Notes: a model not told the origin generated them from the letters alone. A stretch of 64,000 bases of DNA from Halomonas aestuarii (GCF_001886615.1 NZ_CP018139.1:1178001-1242000); one strand, 5' to 3'. Shown: positions 18,629 through 32,641, counted from the stretch's first letter. Made by a program: numbers and translations.

Positions 18629-19375
18629 ATGACCCCTTGCCCGCGCATGACCGGCCTCAGGCAGATACCCGCCGCCATCATGCTGCTGGGAACGTTGTGG
18701 CTGTCCGGTTGCGCCACCCAGACCAACCTGCCCGCGGACAGTGGCGGTGATCCCGCCGAGGCCTATACCCGCCTCGGCGTGGCCTACCTGGAACGTGACA
18801 ATCTGCCACGTGCCATGAACGCCCTGGACCGCGCCCTGGAGATCGACCCCGGCGATGCCGAGGCCCTGCAAGCCATGGCCATGGTCCACCAGCGCCAGGG
18901 GGAGTCCGCCCTGGCCAGCGAGATGTTCCAGCGCGCCATCCAGGCCGACCCATCGTTTACCCGGGCACGCAACAACTATGCGGCCTTCCTGTATGATCGT
19001 GGCCGCATCGCCGAGGCCTGCGAGCAGCTTCAGCAGGCCTCGCAAGACACCCAGTACGACAATCGGGGGCAGCTGTTCGCCAACCTCGGCCAGTGCCGGC
19101 TCGAGATGGGCGACGTGACCGCCGCTCGCGAGAGCCTCGCCCGCGCCCAGGCCATCGACCCGCGCAGCGCGCGCAGCTACTTCCTGCTGGCCGAGCTCGA
19201 GGCGGCCCAGGGCAACCTCGATCGCGCCGAGCAGCAGCTGGAGCGCTACATGCGACTGGCCGGCCCCCGCGCCGAGGCCCTGCGCCTGGCCCGCGACATT
19301 GCCCGCCAGCGCGGCGACGCGGCCACCGCCGAGTTCTATGCCGACCAGCTGGAGACCACTCGTGCCGGGCCCTGA
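18629..19375 (+). CDS. pilW: PilW/PilF-type TPR lipoprotein
   Basis: 248 residues with a lipoprotein signal (LWLSGC, C28) and about six tetratricopeptide repeats from residue 43 on. PilF/PilW is the outer-membrane pilotin that brings the PilQ secretin to the outer membrane in type IV pilus assembly. The position rlmN-pilW-rodZ-ispG-hisS is the conserved one for this gene, also in genomes where pili are few. No other pilus gene is in the window. Confidence 0.9.
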   Translation: MTPCPRMTGLRQIPAAIMLLGTLWLSGCATQTNLPADSGGDPAEAYTRLGVAYLERDNLPRAMNALDRALEIDPGDAEALQAMAMVHQRQGESALASEMFQRAIQADPSFTRARNNYAAFLYDRGRIAEACEQLQQASQDTQYDNRGQLFANLGQCRLEMGDVTAARESLARAQAIDPRSARSYFLLAELEAAQGNLDRAEQQLERYMRLAGPRAEALRLARDIARQRGDAATAEFYADQLETTRAGP

Positions 19376-19408
19376 TGACCACCGTTTTCTGACGAAGGAT
19401 GCTCAGAC

Positions 19409-20407
19409 ATGAGCGACATTCACACCGATGATCCCGCCGAGACCGTGCCACGCCAGGCCTCGCCCGGCGAACTGCTGCGCCGCGAGCGCGAGTCCCAGGG
19501 ACTCGACCGCGAGGAGGTCGCCGACGCCCTGAACCTCAGGCCGGCGGTGATCCAGGGGCTGGAGAACGACAGCTACGAGGAAGTGCCCGTCCCCGCCTAT
19601 CGCCGCGGCTACCTGCGCAGCTACTCCCAGCTGCTGGGCATCGACGACCGTGCGGTCCTGGACGCCTACAAGGCGCGCTTCGGCAACGAGGAAACCGAGC
19701 ACCGGGTCACTCCGGTCCAGATCACCCGGCCGCCCTCACGGCTCGGTGCCTGGCTGTTCCGCCTGGTCACCCTGCTGGTGATTGCCGGCATGATCGGCCT
19801 GACGCTGATGTGGTGGCAGAGCCGCGGCGGCAGCCAGCCGCCGAGCCCCGGCGACAGCGGGCCGGTCGCGGTGGACAGCCTCGATGGCACCACCACCATC
19901 ACCGAGGGCCCCGAGGCCGACAGCGACAGCCTGCCGCCGCTGCCCGAGGAGGAGAGTGACCTCGGCCTGGTGGACGAGTCCGCCCCCACCGCCGAGCCGG
20001 CCGAGACCGCGCCGGCCGAGACCGCGCCGGTCGAGGGCGACGCCGGACAGGGGCCCGCCGAGGACGGCGGCGCCGCCGGCGAGACCACCGCTGACGCCGC
20101 GGCGACCGCTGACGCCGAGAGCGCCGATGCCGCCGCGGCCACCGACGAGGCGCCGCCCACCGCTTCCCGGGTGCTGGAGCTGACCTTCAACGAGCAGTCC
20201 TGGACCGAGATCTTCGATGCCGACAACCAGCGGATCTTCGTCGGCCTCCAGGAACCGGGGACCACGGCACGCGTCGAAGGCACTCCCCCGTTCCGGCTGA
20301 CCGTGGGCAATGCCACCGGGGTCGAGATGACCTGGGGCGGCGAGCCCGTCGACCTCGGGGCCCGCGCCGGCGCCAACAACGTCGCCCGCTTCACTCTGGG
20401 AGAATGA
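19409..20407 (+). CDS. rodZ: cytoskeletal protein RodZ
   Basis: 332 residues. Residues about 20-90 are a Cro/CI-type helix-turn-helix ([19 protein letters not shown]), which in RodZ binds MreB. A membrane helix lies at about 112-136 ([21 protein letters not shown]). The periplasmic linker at about 140-250 is low-complexity, very rich in Ala, Glu, Asp and Thr, with PAETA repeats. A DUF4115 domain closes the protein ([23 protein letters not shown]). It sets rod shape with MreB. ispG starts 10 bases downstream. Confidence 0.93.
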   Translation: MSDIHTDDPAETVPRQASPGELLRRERESQGLDREEVADALNLRPAVIQGLENDSYEEVPVPAYRRGYLRSYSQLLGIDDRAVLDAYKARFGNEETEHRVTPVQITRPPSRLGAWLFRLVTLLVIAGMIGLTLMWWQSRGGSQPPSPGDSGPVAVDSLDGTTTITEGPEADSDSLPPLPEEESDLGLVDESAPTAEPAETAPAETAPVEGDAGQGPAEDGGAAGETTADAAATADAESADAAAATDEAPPTASRVLELTFNEQSWTEIFDADNQRIFVGLQEPGTTARVEGTPPFRLTVGNATGVEMTWGGEPVDLGARAGANNVARFTLGE

Positions 20408-20417
20408 GTCCGTCACC

Positions 20418-21533
20418 ATGCACGCACAATCCCCCATCGTTCGTCGCAGGTCACGCCAGATCCACGTCGGCAAGGTGCCGGTAGGGGGCGACGCCCCCAT
20501 CTCCGTGCAGAGCATGACCAACACCGACACCCTGGACGTGGCGGCCACCGTGGCCCAGATCCGCCAGCTGGAGGCCGCGGGGGCCGACATCGTGCGGGTC
20601 TCGGTGCCCGACATGGATGCCGCCGAGGCCTTCGGTCGCATCAGGCGCGAGGTCGAGGTGCCCCTGGTGGCCGATATCCACTTCGACTACAAGATCGCCC
20701 TGCGCGTCGCCGAGCTCGGCGTCGACTGCCTGCGCATCAACCCCGGCAACATCGGCCGCGAGGAGCGCGTGCGGGCCGTGGTCAGTGCCGCGCGGGACAA
20801 CGGCATCCCGATCCGCATCGGCGTCAACGCCGGCTCGCTGGAGAAGGACCTGCAGAAGAAGTACGGCGAGCCGACGCCCGAGGCCCTGGTCGAGTCCGCC
20901 ATGCGCCATATCGACCATCTCGATCGCCTCGACTTCCAGGAGTACAAGGTCAGCGTCAAGGCCTCCGACGTCTTCATGGCCGTGGCCGCCTACCGCCAGC
21001 TCGCCACGCGCATCGAGCAGCCGCTCCACCTCGGCATCACCGAGGCCGGCGGCCTGCGCTCGGGCACCGTCAAGTCCTCCATCGGCCTCGGCATGCTGCT
21101 GATGGACGGCATCGGCGACACCATTCGCGTGTCGCTGGCCGCCGACCCGGTCGAGGAGATCAAGGTCGGCTTCGACATGCTCAAGAGCCTCAAGCTGCGT
21201 TCCAAGGGCATCAACTTCATCGCCTGCCCCAGCTGCTCGCGCCAGAACTTCGACGTCATCGGCACCATGAACGCCCTCGAGGAGCGCCTCGAGGACGTCA
21301 TGACCCCGCTGGACGTCTCGGTGATCGGCTGCGTGGTCAATGGCCCCGGCGAGGCCAAGGAAACCGACGTCGGCCTCACCGGCGGCAGCCCCGCCAACCT
21401 CGTCTATCTGGACGGCAAGCCGGCCAGCAAGCTGCGCAACGACCACCTGGTCGACGACCTCGAGCGGCTGATCCGCGAGAAGGTCCGCGAGAAGCAGCAG
21501 GCCGAGCAGGACGTGATCGCGCGGGACGCCTGA
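20418..21533 (+). CDS. ispG: 4-hydroxy-3-methylbut-2-en-1-yl diphosphate synthase (flavodoxin)
   Basis: 371 residues (E. coli 372). [4Fe-4S] enzyme of the MEP isoprenoid pathway that opens the cyclodiphosphate MEcPP to HMBPP. Typical parts are [28 protein letters not shown] at the N-terminus and the cluster cysteines in [11 protein letters not shown] and in [10 protein letters not shown], with the nearby catalytic Glu. Central member of the pilW-rodZ-ispG-hisS-yfgM-bamB-der operon. Confidence 0.98.
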   Translation: MHAQSPIVRRRSRQIHVGKVPVGGDAPISVQSMTNTDTLDVAATVAQIRQLEAAGADIVRVSVPDMDAAEAFGRIRREVEVPLVADIHFDYKIALRVAELGVDCLRINPGNIGREERVRAVVSAARDNGIPIRIGVNAGSLEKDLQKKYGEPTPEALVESAMRHIDHLDRLDFQEYKVSVKASDVFMAVAAYRQLATRIEQPLHLGITEAGGLRSGTVKSSIGLGMLLMDGIGDTIRVSLAADPVEEIKVGFDMLKSLKLRSKGINFIACPSCSRQNFDVIGTMNALEERLEDVMTPLDVSVIGCVVNGPGEAKETDVGLTGGSPANLVYLDGKPASKLRNDHLVDDLERLIREKVREKQQAEQDVIARDA

Positions 21534-21559
21534 GCCGGCGCCCCCACAAGGAGCAAGCA

Positions 21560-22873
<1,314 letters not shown>

Positions 22874-22901
22874 CGGACACCCGCATCAAAGGAGACCGCC
22901 C

Positions 22902-23558
22902 GTGGCGGAGCTGAGAACCGAGGAAGAGCAGCTTGAGGCCATCAAGCGCTGGTGGAAGGAGAACGGCACCTCGCTGATCGCCGGCGTCGCCATCGCGGCG
23001 GCCGGCGTGTTCGGCTGGAACACCTGGCAGGACTACCAGGCCAGCAAGGCCGAGGCCGCCTCCATGCGCTACCAGCAGCTGGTCGACCTCACCGGCCGTG
23101 ACGACCTGGACGACGACGCACGCCGCCGGGCCGGGGAGCTGGTGACGGAGATCACCGACGAGCACGGCCAGACCCTCTATGCCGACCTGGCGCGGCTGCT
23201 CGACGCCCGCCTGGCCGTCGGCGCGGGGGACCGGCCGCGCGCCCGCGCCTCCCTCGAGGCGGTGATCGAGAACAGCGAACGCGCCTATCTCGAGGGCCTG
23301 GCCCGCCTGCGCTTGGCCCGCCTGCAGCTCGCCGAGGGCAATGCCGAGACCGCCCTGGCCACCCTGGACGGGGTGCCCGAGGCCCTGGCCGCGCAGCGCG
23401 CCGAGGTGGCCGGCGATGCCCAGCATGCCCTGGGTCGCCCCGACCAGGCGCGAGAGGCCTGGGAAGAAGCCCTGACCCTGGCCGAGCAGCGCAACCAGCC
23501 GCTGTACGGCGTCCAGCTCAAGCTGGATGACCTCGGCACCGAGGAGGCCACCCTATGA
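22902..23558 (+). CDS. yfgM: YfgM-like membrane-anchored TPR protein
   Basis: 218 residues from a GTG start with AAAGGAG upstream. The N-terminal signature is TEEEQLEAIKRWWKENG, followed by one membrane helix (about 25-43), then a periplasmic alpha-helical TPR region. YfgM binds the SecYEG translocon and the chaperone PpiD and helps hand proteins over in the periplasm. The stop overlaps the bamB start by 4 bases. Confidence 0.9.
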   Translation: MAELRTEEEQLEAIKRWWKENGTSLIAGVAIAAAGVFGWNTWQDYQASKAEAASMRYQQLVDLTGRDDLDDDARRRAGELVTEITDEHGQTLYADLARLLDARLAVGAGDRPRARASLEAVIENSERAYLEGLARLRLARLQLAEGNAETALATLDGVPEALAAQRAEVAGDAQHALGRPDQAREAWEEALTLAEQRNQPLYGVQLKLDDLGTEEATL

Positions 23559-24703
23559 GACCGACCCTGCTGATCGCCGCCACCGCGGCCCTGGCCCTGC
23601 TGGCCGGCTGTGCCGGCAAGACCGAGCCGCAGTACCCCCCGCGGGAGCTTAAGTCCTTCACGGCCACCACCGAGCTGGAGGGCCTGTGGCACGAGCGCGT
23701 CGGCAAGGGGCTGGGTGACGCCGGCTACCCCGTGTCGCCCGCCCAGGACGGTGACACCCTCTTCGCCGCCGACGGCCGCGGCCTGGTCGAGGCGCTCGAT
23801 GCCGACAGTGGCGAGACCCGCTGGGAGATCGAGCTCGACACCCCGGTCTCCAGCGCCCTGACCGCCATGGCCGACAGCCTCTTCCTGGTGACGCGCAACG
23901 GCGAGGTCCTCTCCATCGACCAGGAGGATGGCGAGATCCAGTGGCGCGCGCGGGTCACCAGCGAGGTGCTGGCCGCGCCCCAGGCCAACCAGCAGCTGCT
24001 GGTGGTGCAGGCCGTCGACGGGCGCGTCACCGCGCTGGATCGCGTCAGCGGCGAGGAGCGCTGGGTCTTCAGCGGTCCCCGCCCCTCGCTGAGCCTGCGG
24101 GGCACCGGCACGCCCACGGTGATCGACCCGGTCACCTTCGCCGGCTTCGCCAACGGTCGCCTGGTCACCCTGGACAACCGCAGCGGCCAGCCGCTGTGGG
24201 AGCGGCGCATCGCCATGCCCCAGGGGCGCAGCGAGATCGACCGGCTGGTCGACCTGGCCGGCCAGCCGGTGCTCACCCAGGACGGCCGCCTGTTCGTCAC
24301 CAGCTACAACGGACGCCTCGCCGCGCTGGAGGCCCCCACCGGCGAGGTGCTCTGGGCCCGGGAGCTCTCCAGCTACCTGACCCCGATCCTCGTGGGGGAC
24401 TACCTCTTCGTGGTCGACGAGGCCAGCCACGTGATCGCCGTGGATGCCACGTCCGGCGACGAGATCTGGCGCAACGAGGAGCTCGAGGGTCGCTCGCTCA
24501 CCGCCCCGGCCTACGCCACCGACCATCTGGTGGTGGGAGACGCCGAGGGCTACCTGCACCTGCTCGACGCCCGCGAGGGCGAGATCGTCGGCCGCACCCG
24601 CGTCGATGGCTCGGGCATCAGCGTACCCCCGCTCACCGATCGTCGCCGTATCTATGCCCTGGCCGATGACGGCACCCTGGAAGCCCTGGAGCTTCGCCCA
24701 TGA
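23555..24703 (+). CDS. bamB: outer membrane assembly lipoprotein BamB
   Basis: 382 residues with a lipobox LLAGC (C19). An eight-bladed PQQ-type beta-propeller follows, visible from repeated [48 protein letters not shown] and [12 protein letters not shown] segments. BamB scaffolds BamA in the beta-barrel assembly complex. It overlaps yfgM and der by 4 bases each, so translation is coupled. Confidence 0.97.
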   Translation: MRPTLLIAATAALALLAGCAGKTEPQYPPRELKSFTATTELEGLWHERVGKGLGDAGYPVSPAQDGDTLFAADGRGLVEALDADSGETRWEIELDTPVSSALTAMADSLFLVTRNGEVLSIDQEDGEIQWRARVTSEVLAAPQANQQLLVVQAVDGRVTALDRVSGEERWVFSGPRPSLSLRGTGTPTVIDPVTFAGFANGRLVTLDNRSGQPLWERRIAMPQGRSEIDRLVDLAGQPVLTQDGRLFVTSYNGRLAALEAPTGEVLWARELSSYLTPILVGDYLFVVDEASHVIAVDATSGDEIWRNEELEGRSLTAPAYATDHLVVGDAEGYLHLLDAREGEIVGRTRVDGSGISVPPLTDRRRIYALADDGTLEALELRP

Positions 24704-26103
24704 CCCCGGTGATTGCCCTGGTCGGCCGCCCCAACGTCGGCAAGTCGACCCTGTTCAACCGCCTGACCCGCTCGCGGGACGCCCTGGTGGCGGACTTCCC
24801 GGGGCTGACGCGTGATCGCAAGTACGGCAACGGCATGCTCGGCGACAAGGCCTACACGGTGATCGACACCGGCGGCATCAGCGGCGACGAGGAAGGCATC
24901 GACGCCGCCATGGCCGAGCAGTCGCTGGCCGCCATCGACGAGGCCGACATCGTGCTGTTCCTGGTCGACGCCCGCGCCGGCCTCAACGTGGCCGACGAGG
25001 CCATCGCCAACCACCTGCGGGTCAACCAGAAGAAGACCTGGCTGGTGGTCAACAAGGTCGACGGCCTGGAAGAGCACAGCGCCATGGCCGACTTCTGGCA
25101 GCTGGGGCTCGGCGACCCGCACGCCATCGCCGCCGCCCACGGCCGCAACGTCACCGCGCTGATCGAGGAGGTGCTCGCGCCCTTCCCGGCACGCGACGAG
25201 AGCATCCCCGCGGACACCGGCACCAAGGGCATCCGCATCGGCGTCATTGGCCGCCCCAACGTGGGCAAGTCGACCCTGGTCAACCGCCTGCTCGGCGAGG
25301 ATCGGGTGGTGGTCTTCGACGAGGCCGGCACCACCCGCGATGCCATCGAGATCCCCTTCGAGCGCCGCGGCAAGCCCTACGTGCTGGTGGATACCGCCGG
25401 GGTGCGTCGCCGCAGGAGCGTGCGGGAGGCCTACGAGAAGTTCTCGATCATCAAGACGCTGGAGGCGATCAAGGAGTGCCATGTCGCCGTGATGGTGCTG
25501 GATGCCCGCTCCGGCCTGGTCGAGCAGGACCTGCACCTGCTCGACTACGTGCTGACCAGCGGCCGCGCCCTGGTGCTCGCGGTCAACAAGTGGGACGGCC
25601 TGGAGAGCGAGGCGAAGGACAAGATGCGGACCGAGATCAAGCGCCGCCTGGGCTTCGCCGACTACGCCGACCTGCACTTCATCTCGGCCCTGCACGGCAC
25701 CGGCGTCGGCGACCTCTACCCCTCCATCGAGCGCGCCTTCGACTCGGCCAACAGCCACTGGTCGACCAACCGCCTGACCTCCATCCTCCGGGATGCGGTG
25801 GAGCAGCACCAGCCGCCCCTGGTCCATGGCCGGCGCATCAAGCTGCGCATGGCCCACCAGGGCGGGAGCAACCCGCCGATCGTCGTGGTCCACGGCAACC
25901 AGACCGGCTCGCTGCCCGAGGCCTACAAGCGCTACCTGATCAACACCTTCCGCAAGGTGCTGAAGGTGCGCGGCACGCCGATGCGCTTCGAGTTCCGCTC
26001 GGGCGAGAACCCCTACGACAGCATGGCGGGGGCCAGCGACCGGGAGAAGGCCAAGAAGCGTGAACTGGGCCGCACCCGGGAGGCGCGCAAGAGCCGCCGC
26101 TGA
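24700..26103 (+). CDS. der: ribosome biogenesis GTPase Der (EngA)
   Basis: 467 residues. Two consecutive GTPase domains, each opened by [10 protein letters not shown] (about residues 8 and 183), with DTGGI and DTAGV switch-II motifs and NKVD/NKWD base-recognition motifs. A C-terminal KH-like domain follows. Der is essential for 50S subunit assembly. It ends the operon; a 14-bp terminator stem lies 29 bases downstream. Confidence 0.98.
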   Translation: MTPVIALVGRPNVGKSTLFNRLTRSRDALVADFPGLTRDRKYGNGMLGDKAYTVIDTGGISGDEEGIDAAMAEQSLAAIDEADIVLFLVDARAGLNVADEAIANHLRVNQKKTWLVVNKVDGLEEHSAMADFWQLGLGDPHAIAAAHGRNVTALIEEVLAPFPARDESIPADTGTKGIRIGVIGRPNVGKSTLVNRLLGEDRVVVFDEAGTTRDAIEIPFERRGKPYVLVDTAGVRRRRSVREAYEKFSIIKTLEAIKECHVAVMVLDARSGLVEQDLHLLDYVLTSGRALVLAVNKWDGLESEAKDKMRTEIKRRLGFADYADLHFISALHGTGVGDLYPSIERAFDSANSHWSTNRLTSILRDAVEQHQPPLVHGRRIKLRMAHQGGSNPPIVVVHGNQTGSLPEAYKRYLINTFRKVLKVRGTPMRFEFRSGENPYDSMAGASDREKAKKRELGRTREARKSRR

Positions 26104-26132
26104 GCCAGCATCCCGCCCCTTCCCGGCCGTCC

Positions 26133-26166
26133 CCGCCCGGCCCGTCATCGACGACGGGCCGGGCGG
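26133..26166 (+). terminator. terminator after der
   Basis: CCGCCCGGCCCGTC (26133-26146) and its exact reverse complement (26153-26166) form a 14-bp stem with loop ATCGAC. It is followed by TGTCGTCTGG, without a real T-run. Confidence 0.6.
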
Positions 26167-26293
26167 TGTCGTCTGGGGCCGACAGGTCCGCTTCTGACCC
26201 GGGCATAGAGGGACCCCGATGCCTTGACGTGGACCGCCGCCGGGACTGAAATACGCGCCTCGCTGCACTGCAGCACCGCACCCGGAGGATTCC

Positions 26294-26917
26294 ATGATGC
26301 GCTCCCGCCTGCTGACGCGCCGCTGGCGCCTGCTTGCTCCCCTCTGCCTCGCCGCCCTGCTCGGCGGCTGCCTGGCGATCCCCCAGACCGGCCTCTTCGC
26401 CTTCCGCCTGGCCGTCACCTCGCTGGGGGTGGAGGAGGTGCGCATCGGCCCCTATGCCGTGGATGCCCGCCTCGACACCAGCGACCTCATGTCCCTGGCG
26501 ATGTCGAGCCTCGGTGCCGGCAGCCTGCCCCTGCAGGCTACCCTGGCCATGGGCCTCGGCCTGCCGGCCGGCATGCCGCCGGTGAAGATGTCGGGCTTTC
26601 GCTGGACCCTGGACATGCCCGGCGTGGAACCGGTGAGCGGCGACTATGCGCAGGAGGTCACCCTGAACGCGGGCGACGACGCCAGGCTGCGCCTCCCGGT
26701 GGCCGTCGACCTGCTGGGGGGCGGACACGAGCGCCTGGAACCCATGGTGGCGCTGGCGCGCCAGATGGCAAGCCGCGGCAGCCTGCCCGCCGGCAGCGAG
26801 TTCGCCATCACCCCCGGTGACCTCAGCGGCCTGGGCGTGACCCTGCCGGCCGGACTGCTCACCCCCACCATCCGCCTGGGCGTGGGGGAGGACGGCACGC
26901 TGGTGCCGCGCGGCTGA
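26294..26917 (+). CDS. putative lipoprotein of unknown function
   Basis: 207 residues with GGAGG 5 bases before the first of two adjacent ATGs. A lipoprotein signal (LLGGC, C26) is followed by a region of short alternating strands, for example SLGVEEVRIGPYAVDARLDT and KMSGFRWTLDMPG. That pattern recalls LEA14/WHy-type or OmpA-less beta-sandwich lipoproteins, but I do not recognise the family. It stands alone and abuts the convergent DUF815 gene without a single base between the stops. No function is proposed. Confidence 0.75.
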   Translation: MMRSRLLTRRWRLLAPLCLAALLGGCLAIPQTGLFAFRLAVTSLGVEEVRIGPYAVDARLDTSDLMSLAMSSLGAGSLPLQATLAMGLGLPAGMPPVKMSGFRWTLDMPGVEPVSGDYAQEVTLNAGDDARLRLPVAVDLLGGGHERLEPMVALARQMASRGSLPAGSEFAITPGDLSGLGVTLPAGLLTPTIRLGVGEDGTLVPRG

Positions 26918-27793
26918 TCAGGCCGGCGCACCCCCGTGCAGGCGGCGGTGCCCCACCCACTGGGAGGCGAACTGCCAGGCGCCACGCCCGCTGCGCCCCC
27001 CGCGCAGCGTGGCGAAACGGATCGCCTCGGCACGGGCCTCGCGGGTCCAGTCGGCGGCGGTGCCGAGCTGGGTCACCCAGTGGCAGCAGGCCTCCAGGTA
27101 GACATCCTGGTTGAAGGGGTGGAAGCCGAGCCACAGGCCGAAGCGGTCCGAGAGCGAGATCTTCTCCTCCACGGCATCCCCGTGATGGAGCTCGTCGCCC
27201 ACCAGGCGGGAGCCCTCGTTATCGCTCATCGACTCCGGCAGCAGGTGGCGACGATTCGAGGTGGCGTAGAGCAGCACATTGGGCGGCGGTCCGGTCAGGG
27301 CCCCGTCGAGCACGCTCTTCAGCGCCTTGTAGGCATCATCGTGGCCCTCGAAGGAGAGGTCGTCGCAGTAGACCACGAAGCGGTGTCGCTGCCGGCGCAG
27401 CTGCTCCACCAGCATCGGCAGCCCCGAGAGGTCGTGACGGTCGACCTGGACCAGGCGCAGTCCCTCGGAGGCGAGCCCGTTGAGCAGGGCGCGGATCAGC
27501 GACGACTTGCCGCTGCCCCGCGATCCCCACAGCAGGGCATGGTTGGCCGGCAGCCCCTGCAGGAAGGCCCGGGTGTTGTCGACCAGCGCCAGCTTCTGGC
27601 GCTCGATGCCGAGCAGGTCCTCGAGGCCGAGGGCATCCCGCGGGGGCACCGGCAGAAGCCGCCCCCCGAGGGCATGGCGCTGCCAGAGGGCGGCGACGTC
27701 CCGCTCCCAGTCCACCTCCACCGGGGGCGGGGGCATCCAGTGCTCGACGCGATCCAGCAGATGCAGCAGACGACGCGATAGCTCGGCGTCCAT
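26918..27793 (-). CDS. DUF815-family P-loop ATPase
   Basis: 291 residues from ATG 27793, with GGAGG 6 bases upstream. Walker A is GSRGSGKSSL and Walker B FVVYCDDLSFE, followed by the family's YKALKSVLDG and LLYATSNRRHLLPE. LSDRFGLWLGFHPF is a second conserved DUF815 stretch. The family is AAA-like, widespread in bacteria, and its role is not known. It converges on the lipoprotein gene and diverges from the M48 protease gene. Confidence 0.9.
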   Translation of the reverse strand: MDAELSRRLLHLLDRVEHWMPPPPVEVDWERDVAALWQRHALGGRLLPVPPRDALGLEDLLGIERQKLALVDNTRAFLQGLPANHALLWGSRGSGKSSLIRALLNGLASEGLRLVQVDRHDLSGLPMLVEQLRRQRHRFVVYCDDLSFEGHDDAYKALKSVLDGALTGPPPNVLLYATSNRRHLLPESMSDNEGSRLVGDELHHGDAVEEKISLSDRFGLWLGFHPFNQDVYLEACCHWVTQLGTAADWTREARAEAIRFATLRGGRSGRGAWQFASQWVGHRRLHGGAPA

Positions 27794-27912
27794 GGCGGTT
27801 TCCTCCCTGTGTGCATGGTTCCCGGTTGACCTGACCGGCGTTCGGGGTATCTTGTGGCGAACCCCGACGCCCCGTCCAGAGTCAGATGGCCTGGACACCA
27901 CAGGAGCCTTAC

Positions 27913-28713
27913 ATGCGCTGGATTCATTGCCTTGCCATCGGCGCCCTGAGCGTCAGCCTGGCCGCCTGCACCACCTCGCCCACCGGTCGCTCCCAGCTCA
28001 CCCTGATGTCCGACGAGCAGCTCGACCAGATGGGCGCCCAGGCCTTCGCCGAGTACCAGCAGAAGCGCCCGACCGTGGGCGGCGCCCCCTATCGCCTGGT
28101 GCAGTGCGTGACCGACGCCATCGTCCGCACCCTGCCGCCACAGGCCCAGGACGGGGGCTGGCAGGTGCGGGTCTTCCAGGACGACTCGGCCAACGCCTTT
28201 GCCCTTCCCGGCGGCTATGTGGGGGTCAATACCGGCCTGCTGGCCATCACCGAGAACCAGGACCAGCTGGCGGCGGTGATCGGTCACGAGATCGGCCATG
28301 TGATGGCCCACCACGCCAACGAGCGCGCCTCGACCCAGAGCGCCACCAACATCGGCCTCTCGGTGCTGTCGTCGGCCGCCGGCCTCGAGGGCGCCGGTGG
28401 CCAGCAGGTCATGGCCGCGCTGGGCCTGGGGGCCCAGTACGGGATCCTGCTGCCCTTCTCCCGCAGCCACGAGAGCGAGGCGGACGTGATCGGCCTGCAG
28501 TTGATGGCCCAGGCCGGGTTCGATCCCCGCTCCAGCGTGGCGCTGTGGCAGAACATGGCCGCCTCTGGCGGCGGGCAGCCGCCGGAGTGGATGTCCACCC
28601 ACCCCAGCCACGGCCAGCGTATCGCCGGCCTCAAGGCGGAGATACCCGAGGTCCTGCCCCGCTTTGAACAGGCCCGCCAGGCCGGCCGAACCCCGAACTG
28701 CGGGCGTCCATGA
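27913..28713 (+). CDS. M48-family periplasmic metalloprotease lipoprotein (LoiP/YcaL-like)
   Basis: 266 residues from ATG 27913, with CAGGAG upstream. The lipobox is SLAAC (C19), so the protein is probably anchored in the outer membrane. The zinc motif HEIGH (in VIGHEIGHVMAHHANER) and the third ligand Glu in SHESEADVIGL are present. Relatives such as LoiP, YcaL and BepA degrade or refold misassembled outer-membrane proteins. Upstream CTTACATGC shows no signal for regulation. Confidence 0.93.
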   Translation: MRWIHCLAIGALSVSLAACTTSPTGRSQLTLMSDEQLDQMGAQAFAEYQQKRPTVGGAPYRLVQCVTDAIVRTLPPQAQDGGWQVRVFQDDSANAFALPGGYVGVNTGLLAITENQDQLAAVIGHEIGHVMAHHANERASTQSATNIGLSVLSSAAGLEGAGGQQVMAALGLGAQYGILLPFSRSHESEADVIGLQLMAQAGFDPRSSVALWQNMAASGGGQPPEWMSTHPSHGQRIAGLKAEIPEVLPRFEQARQAGRTPNCGRP

Positions 28714-28731
28714 CGCCGTGAAGGAAACCGC

Positions 28732-28992
28732 ATGCTGAGAATCGGACTGCTGCTGCTGGTCCTGCCCATCCTCGTGCTGATGGGCGTCTATTTCCTGGAA
28801 CTGGGCGATGTCCGGGAGTGCCTGCTGGTCCAGCATGGACACTGGGACTACCGGGGGGGCATCTGCCGCGACACCCCCCAACCCTTCGTGCCCTGGGTCG
28901 AGCGTAGCCCCTGGATGGTCAACGGGGGCATGCTGCTCTCGGTGGCCGGCATGGCGCTGTGCATGGTGGGACTTTACGTAAAGCGCCGCTGA
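28732..28992 (+). CDS. small two-helix membrane protein
   Basis: 86 residues with helices at about 3-22 and 62-80. Between them lies a conserved-looking periplasmic loop with two Cys (DVRECLLVQHGHWDYRGGIC) that could form a disulfide. The C-terminus is GLYVKRR. No family is recognised. AAGGAA lies 7 bases before the ATG, 18 bases after the M48 gene, so both may be co-transcribed. The last 24 bases, stop codon included, are repeated twice more downstream. Confidence 0.72.
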   Translation: MLRIGLLLLVLPILVLMGVYFLELGDVRECLLVQHGHWDYRGGICRDTPQPFVPWVERSPWMVNGGMLLSVAGMALCMVGLYVKRR

Positions 28993-29040
28993 GGGCTCTA
29001 CGTGACACACCGCTGAGGGCTCTTCGTCAAGCGACGCTGA
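28969..29040 (+). repeat. three 24-bp tandem copies of a gene's 3' end
   Basis: Copies at 28969-28992, 28993-29016 and 29017-29040 each end in TGA and read, in the same frame, GLYVKRR-stop, GLYVTHR-stop and GLFVKRR-stop. Only the first lies in the gene. The copies differ at several third positions and by the TH change, so they have been there for some time. The region 29041-29138 up to the aroE stop shows nothing recognisable. Confidence 0.85.
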
Positions 29041-29138
29041 CGGCCTCTTGTCGTCTCAACCCTTGAGGCTGATCCGGGGGCTGGCGCAGGACCTCCTCTT
29101 CTTCTACCTGCCCCCGGCGCGCTTCCTTCCAATCGCTC

Positions 29139-31470
<2,332 letters not shown>

Positions 31471-31529
31471 GGGTTTCCTCGTGGTGACTCGAGAGGCCGG
31501 CAGGCCGCCAGCTATGGGGTCGTATGCTA

Positions 31530-32627
31530 TCACGCTCCCGGCCGGGTCGGCAGGCGCACCCAGCCACCGGCAGCCTGGGCCGCGACGCCCTCGAGTTCCA
31601 GTTCGAGCAGGCCGCGCTGGCAGTCGGCGACGCCGCGGCCGGTCAGCGAGACCAGGGCATCCACCGGCGTGGGCGTGTCGCTCAGCCAGCGCAGCAGCGA
31701 ATCCTCCCGCGCCGGGTCCGGGCCGGGCGCAGGCGGGGAATCGATGGCGGTGGCCACGGCCCACTGACGCAGCTCGGCGAGGATGTCGTCGACCTGGCGC
31801 ACCAGCACGGCACCATCGCGAATGAGCTGCAGACACCCCCGGGCCATGGGGTTGTGGATGGAGCCGGGCAGGGCGAAGACCTCGCGGTTCTGCTCGAGGG
31901 CCAGGCGGGCACTGACCAGCGACCCGCTCTTCTCGGCCGCCTCGACCACCAGCACGCCCAGCGAGAGGCCGGTGACGATGCGGTTGCGCCGCGGGAAGAA
32001 GCCGGCCCGGGCCCGGGTGCCGGGAGGATGCTCGGAGAGCAGCAGCCCGCCGGGCTCCTGCAACCGCCGATGCAGGCGGTGATGGCGGGGCGGGTAGGTG
32101 ACGTCCACGCCGCAACCGAGCACCGCCACGCTGGTGCCGCCGGCCTCCAGGGCCGACTGCTGGGCGGCGGCATCGATGCCCAGCGCCATGCCGCTGACCA
32201 CGCACCAGCCTCGCCCGGCCAGCTCCCTGGCGAAGCCTGCGGCATTGGTGAGTCCTTCCCGGGTCGGCCGACGCGAACCGACCATGGCCAGTCGCGGTGG
32301 CTCGAGCGCCGAGAGGTCCCCCATCGCCCAGAGCACCGGCGGCGGATCGGCGATCTGCCCGAGCAGCCTCGGCCAGTGCGGATGGTCCGGATGGATCAGG
32401 TGCCGGGCGGGCTCGGCACCCAGCCAGGTGTCATCGGCGTCCAGCTCGGCGGTGAGGGGGCTGCGCGCGGGATGATCGAGCCACAGCCGCAGGGCCGTGG
32501 CCGCCTCCCGGGGCAGCAAGGCCAGCCAGCCCGACGGCCAGTCGGGGCGGGCCGCCGCCAGCTCGGCCAGGCGCGCCGCCCCGACGCCGGGCAGCCTGGC
32601 AAGGGCCCGCCACTCGCGCGACTGCAC
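31530..32627 (-). CDS. dprA: DNA processing protein DprA
   Basis: 365 residues from a GTG start at 32627; no strong Shine-Dalgarno is seen and the stop of the LysM gene is only 14 bases upstream, suggesting coupling. The Rossmann fold core has AMVGSRRPTREG, VVSGMALGIDAAAQ and VAVLGCGVDVTYPP; a C-terminal winged helix is visible (TPVDALVSLTGRGVADCQ). DprA loads RecA on incoming single-stranded DNA during transformation. Confidence 0.95.
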   Translation of the reverse strand: MQSREWRALARLPGVGAARLAELAAARPDWPSGWLALLPREAATALRLWLDHPARSPLTAELDADDTWLGAEPARHLIHPDHPHWPRLLGQIADPPPVLWAMGDLSALEPPRLAMVGSRRPTREGLTNAAGFARELAGRGWCVVSGMALGIDAAAQQSALEAGGTSVAVLGCGVDVTYPPRHHRLHRRLQEPGGLLLSEHPPGTRARAGFFPRRNRIVTGLSLGVLVVEAAEKSGSLVSARLALEQNREVFALPGSIHNPMARGCLQLIRDGAVLVRQVDDILAELRQWAVATAIDSPPAPGPDPAREDSLLRWLSDTPTPVDALVSLTGRGVADCQRGLLELELEGVAAQAAGGWVRLPTRPGA

Positions 32628-32641
32628 CTGGCGTGGCGCCC

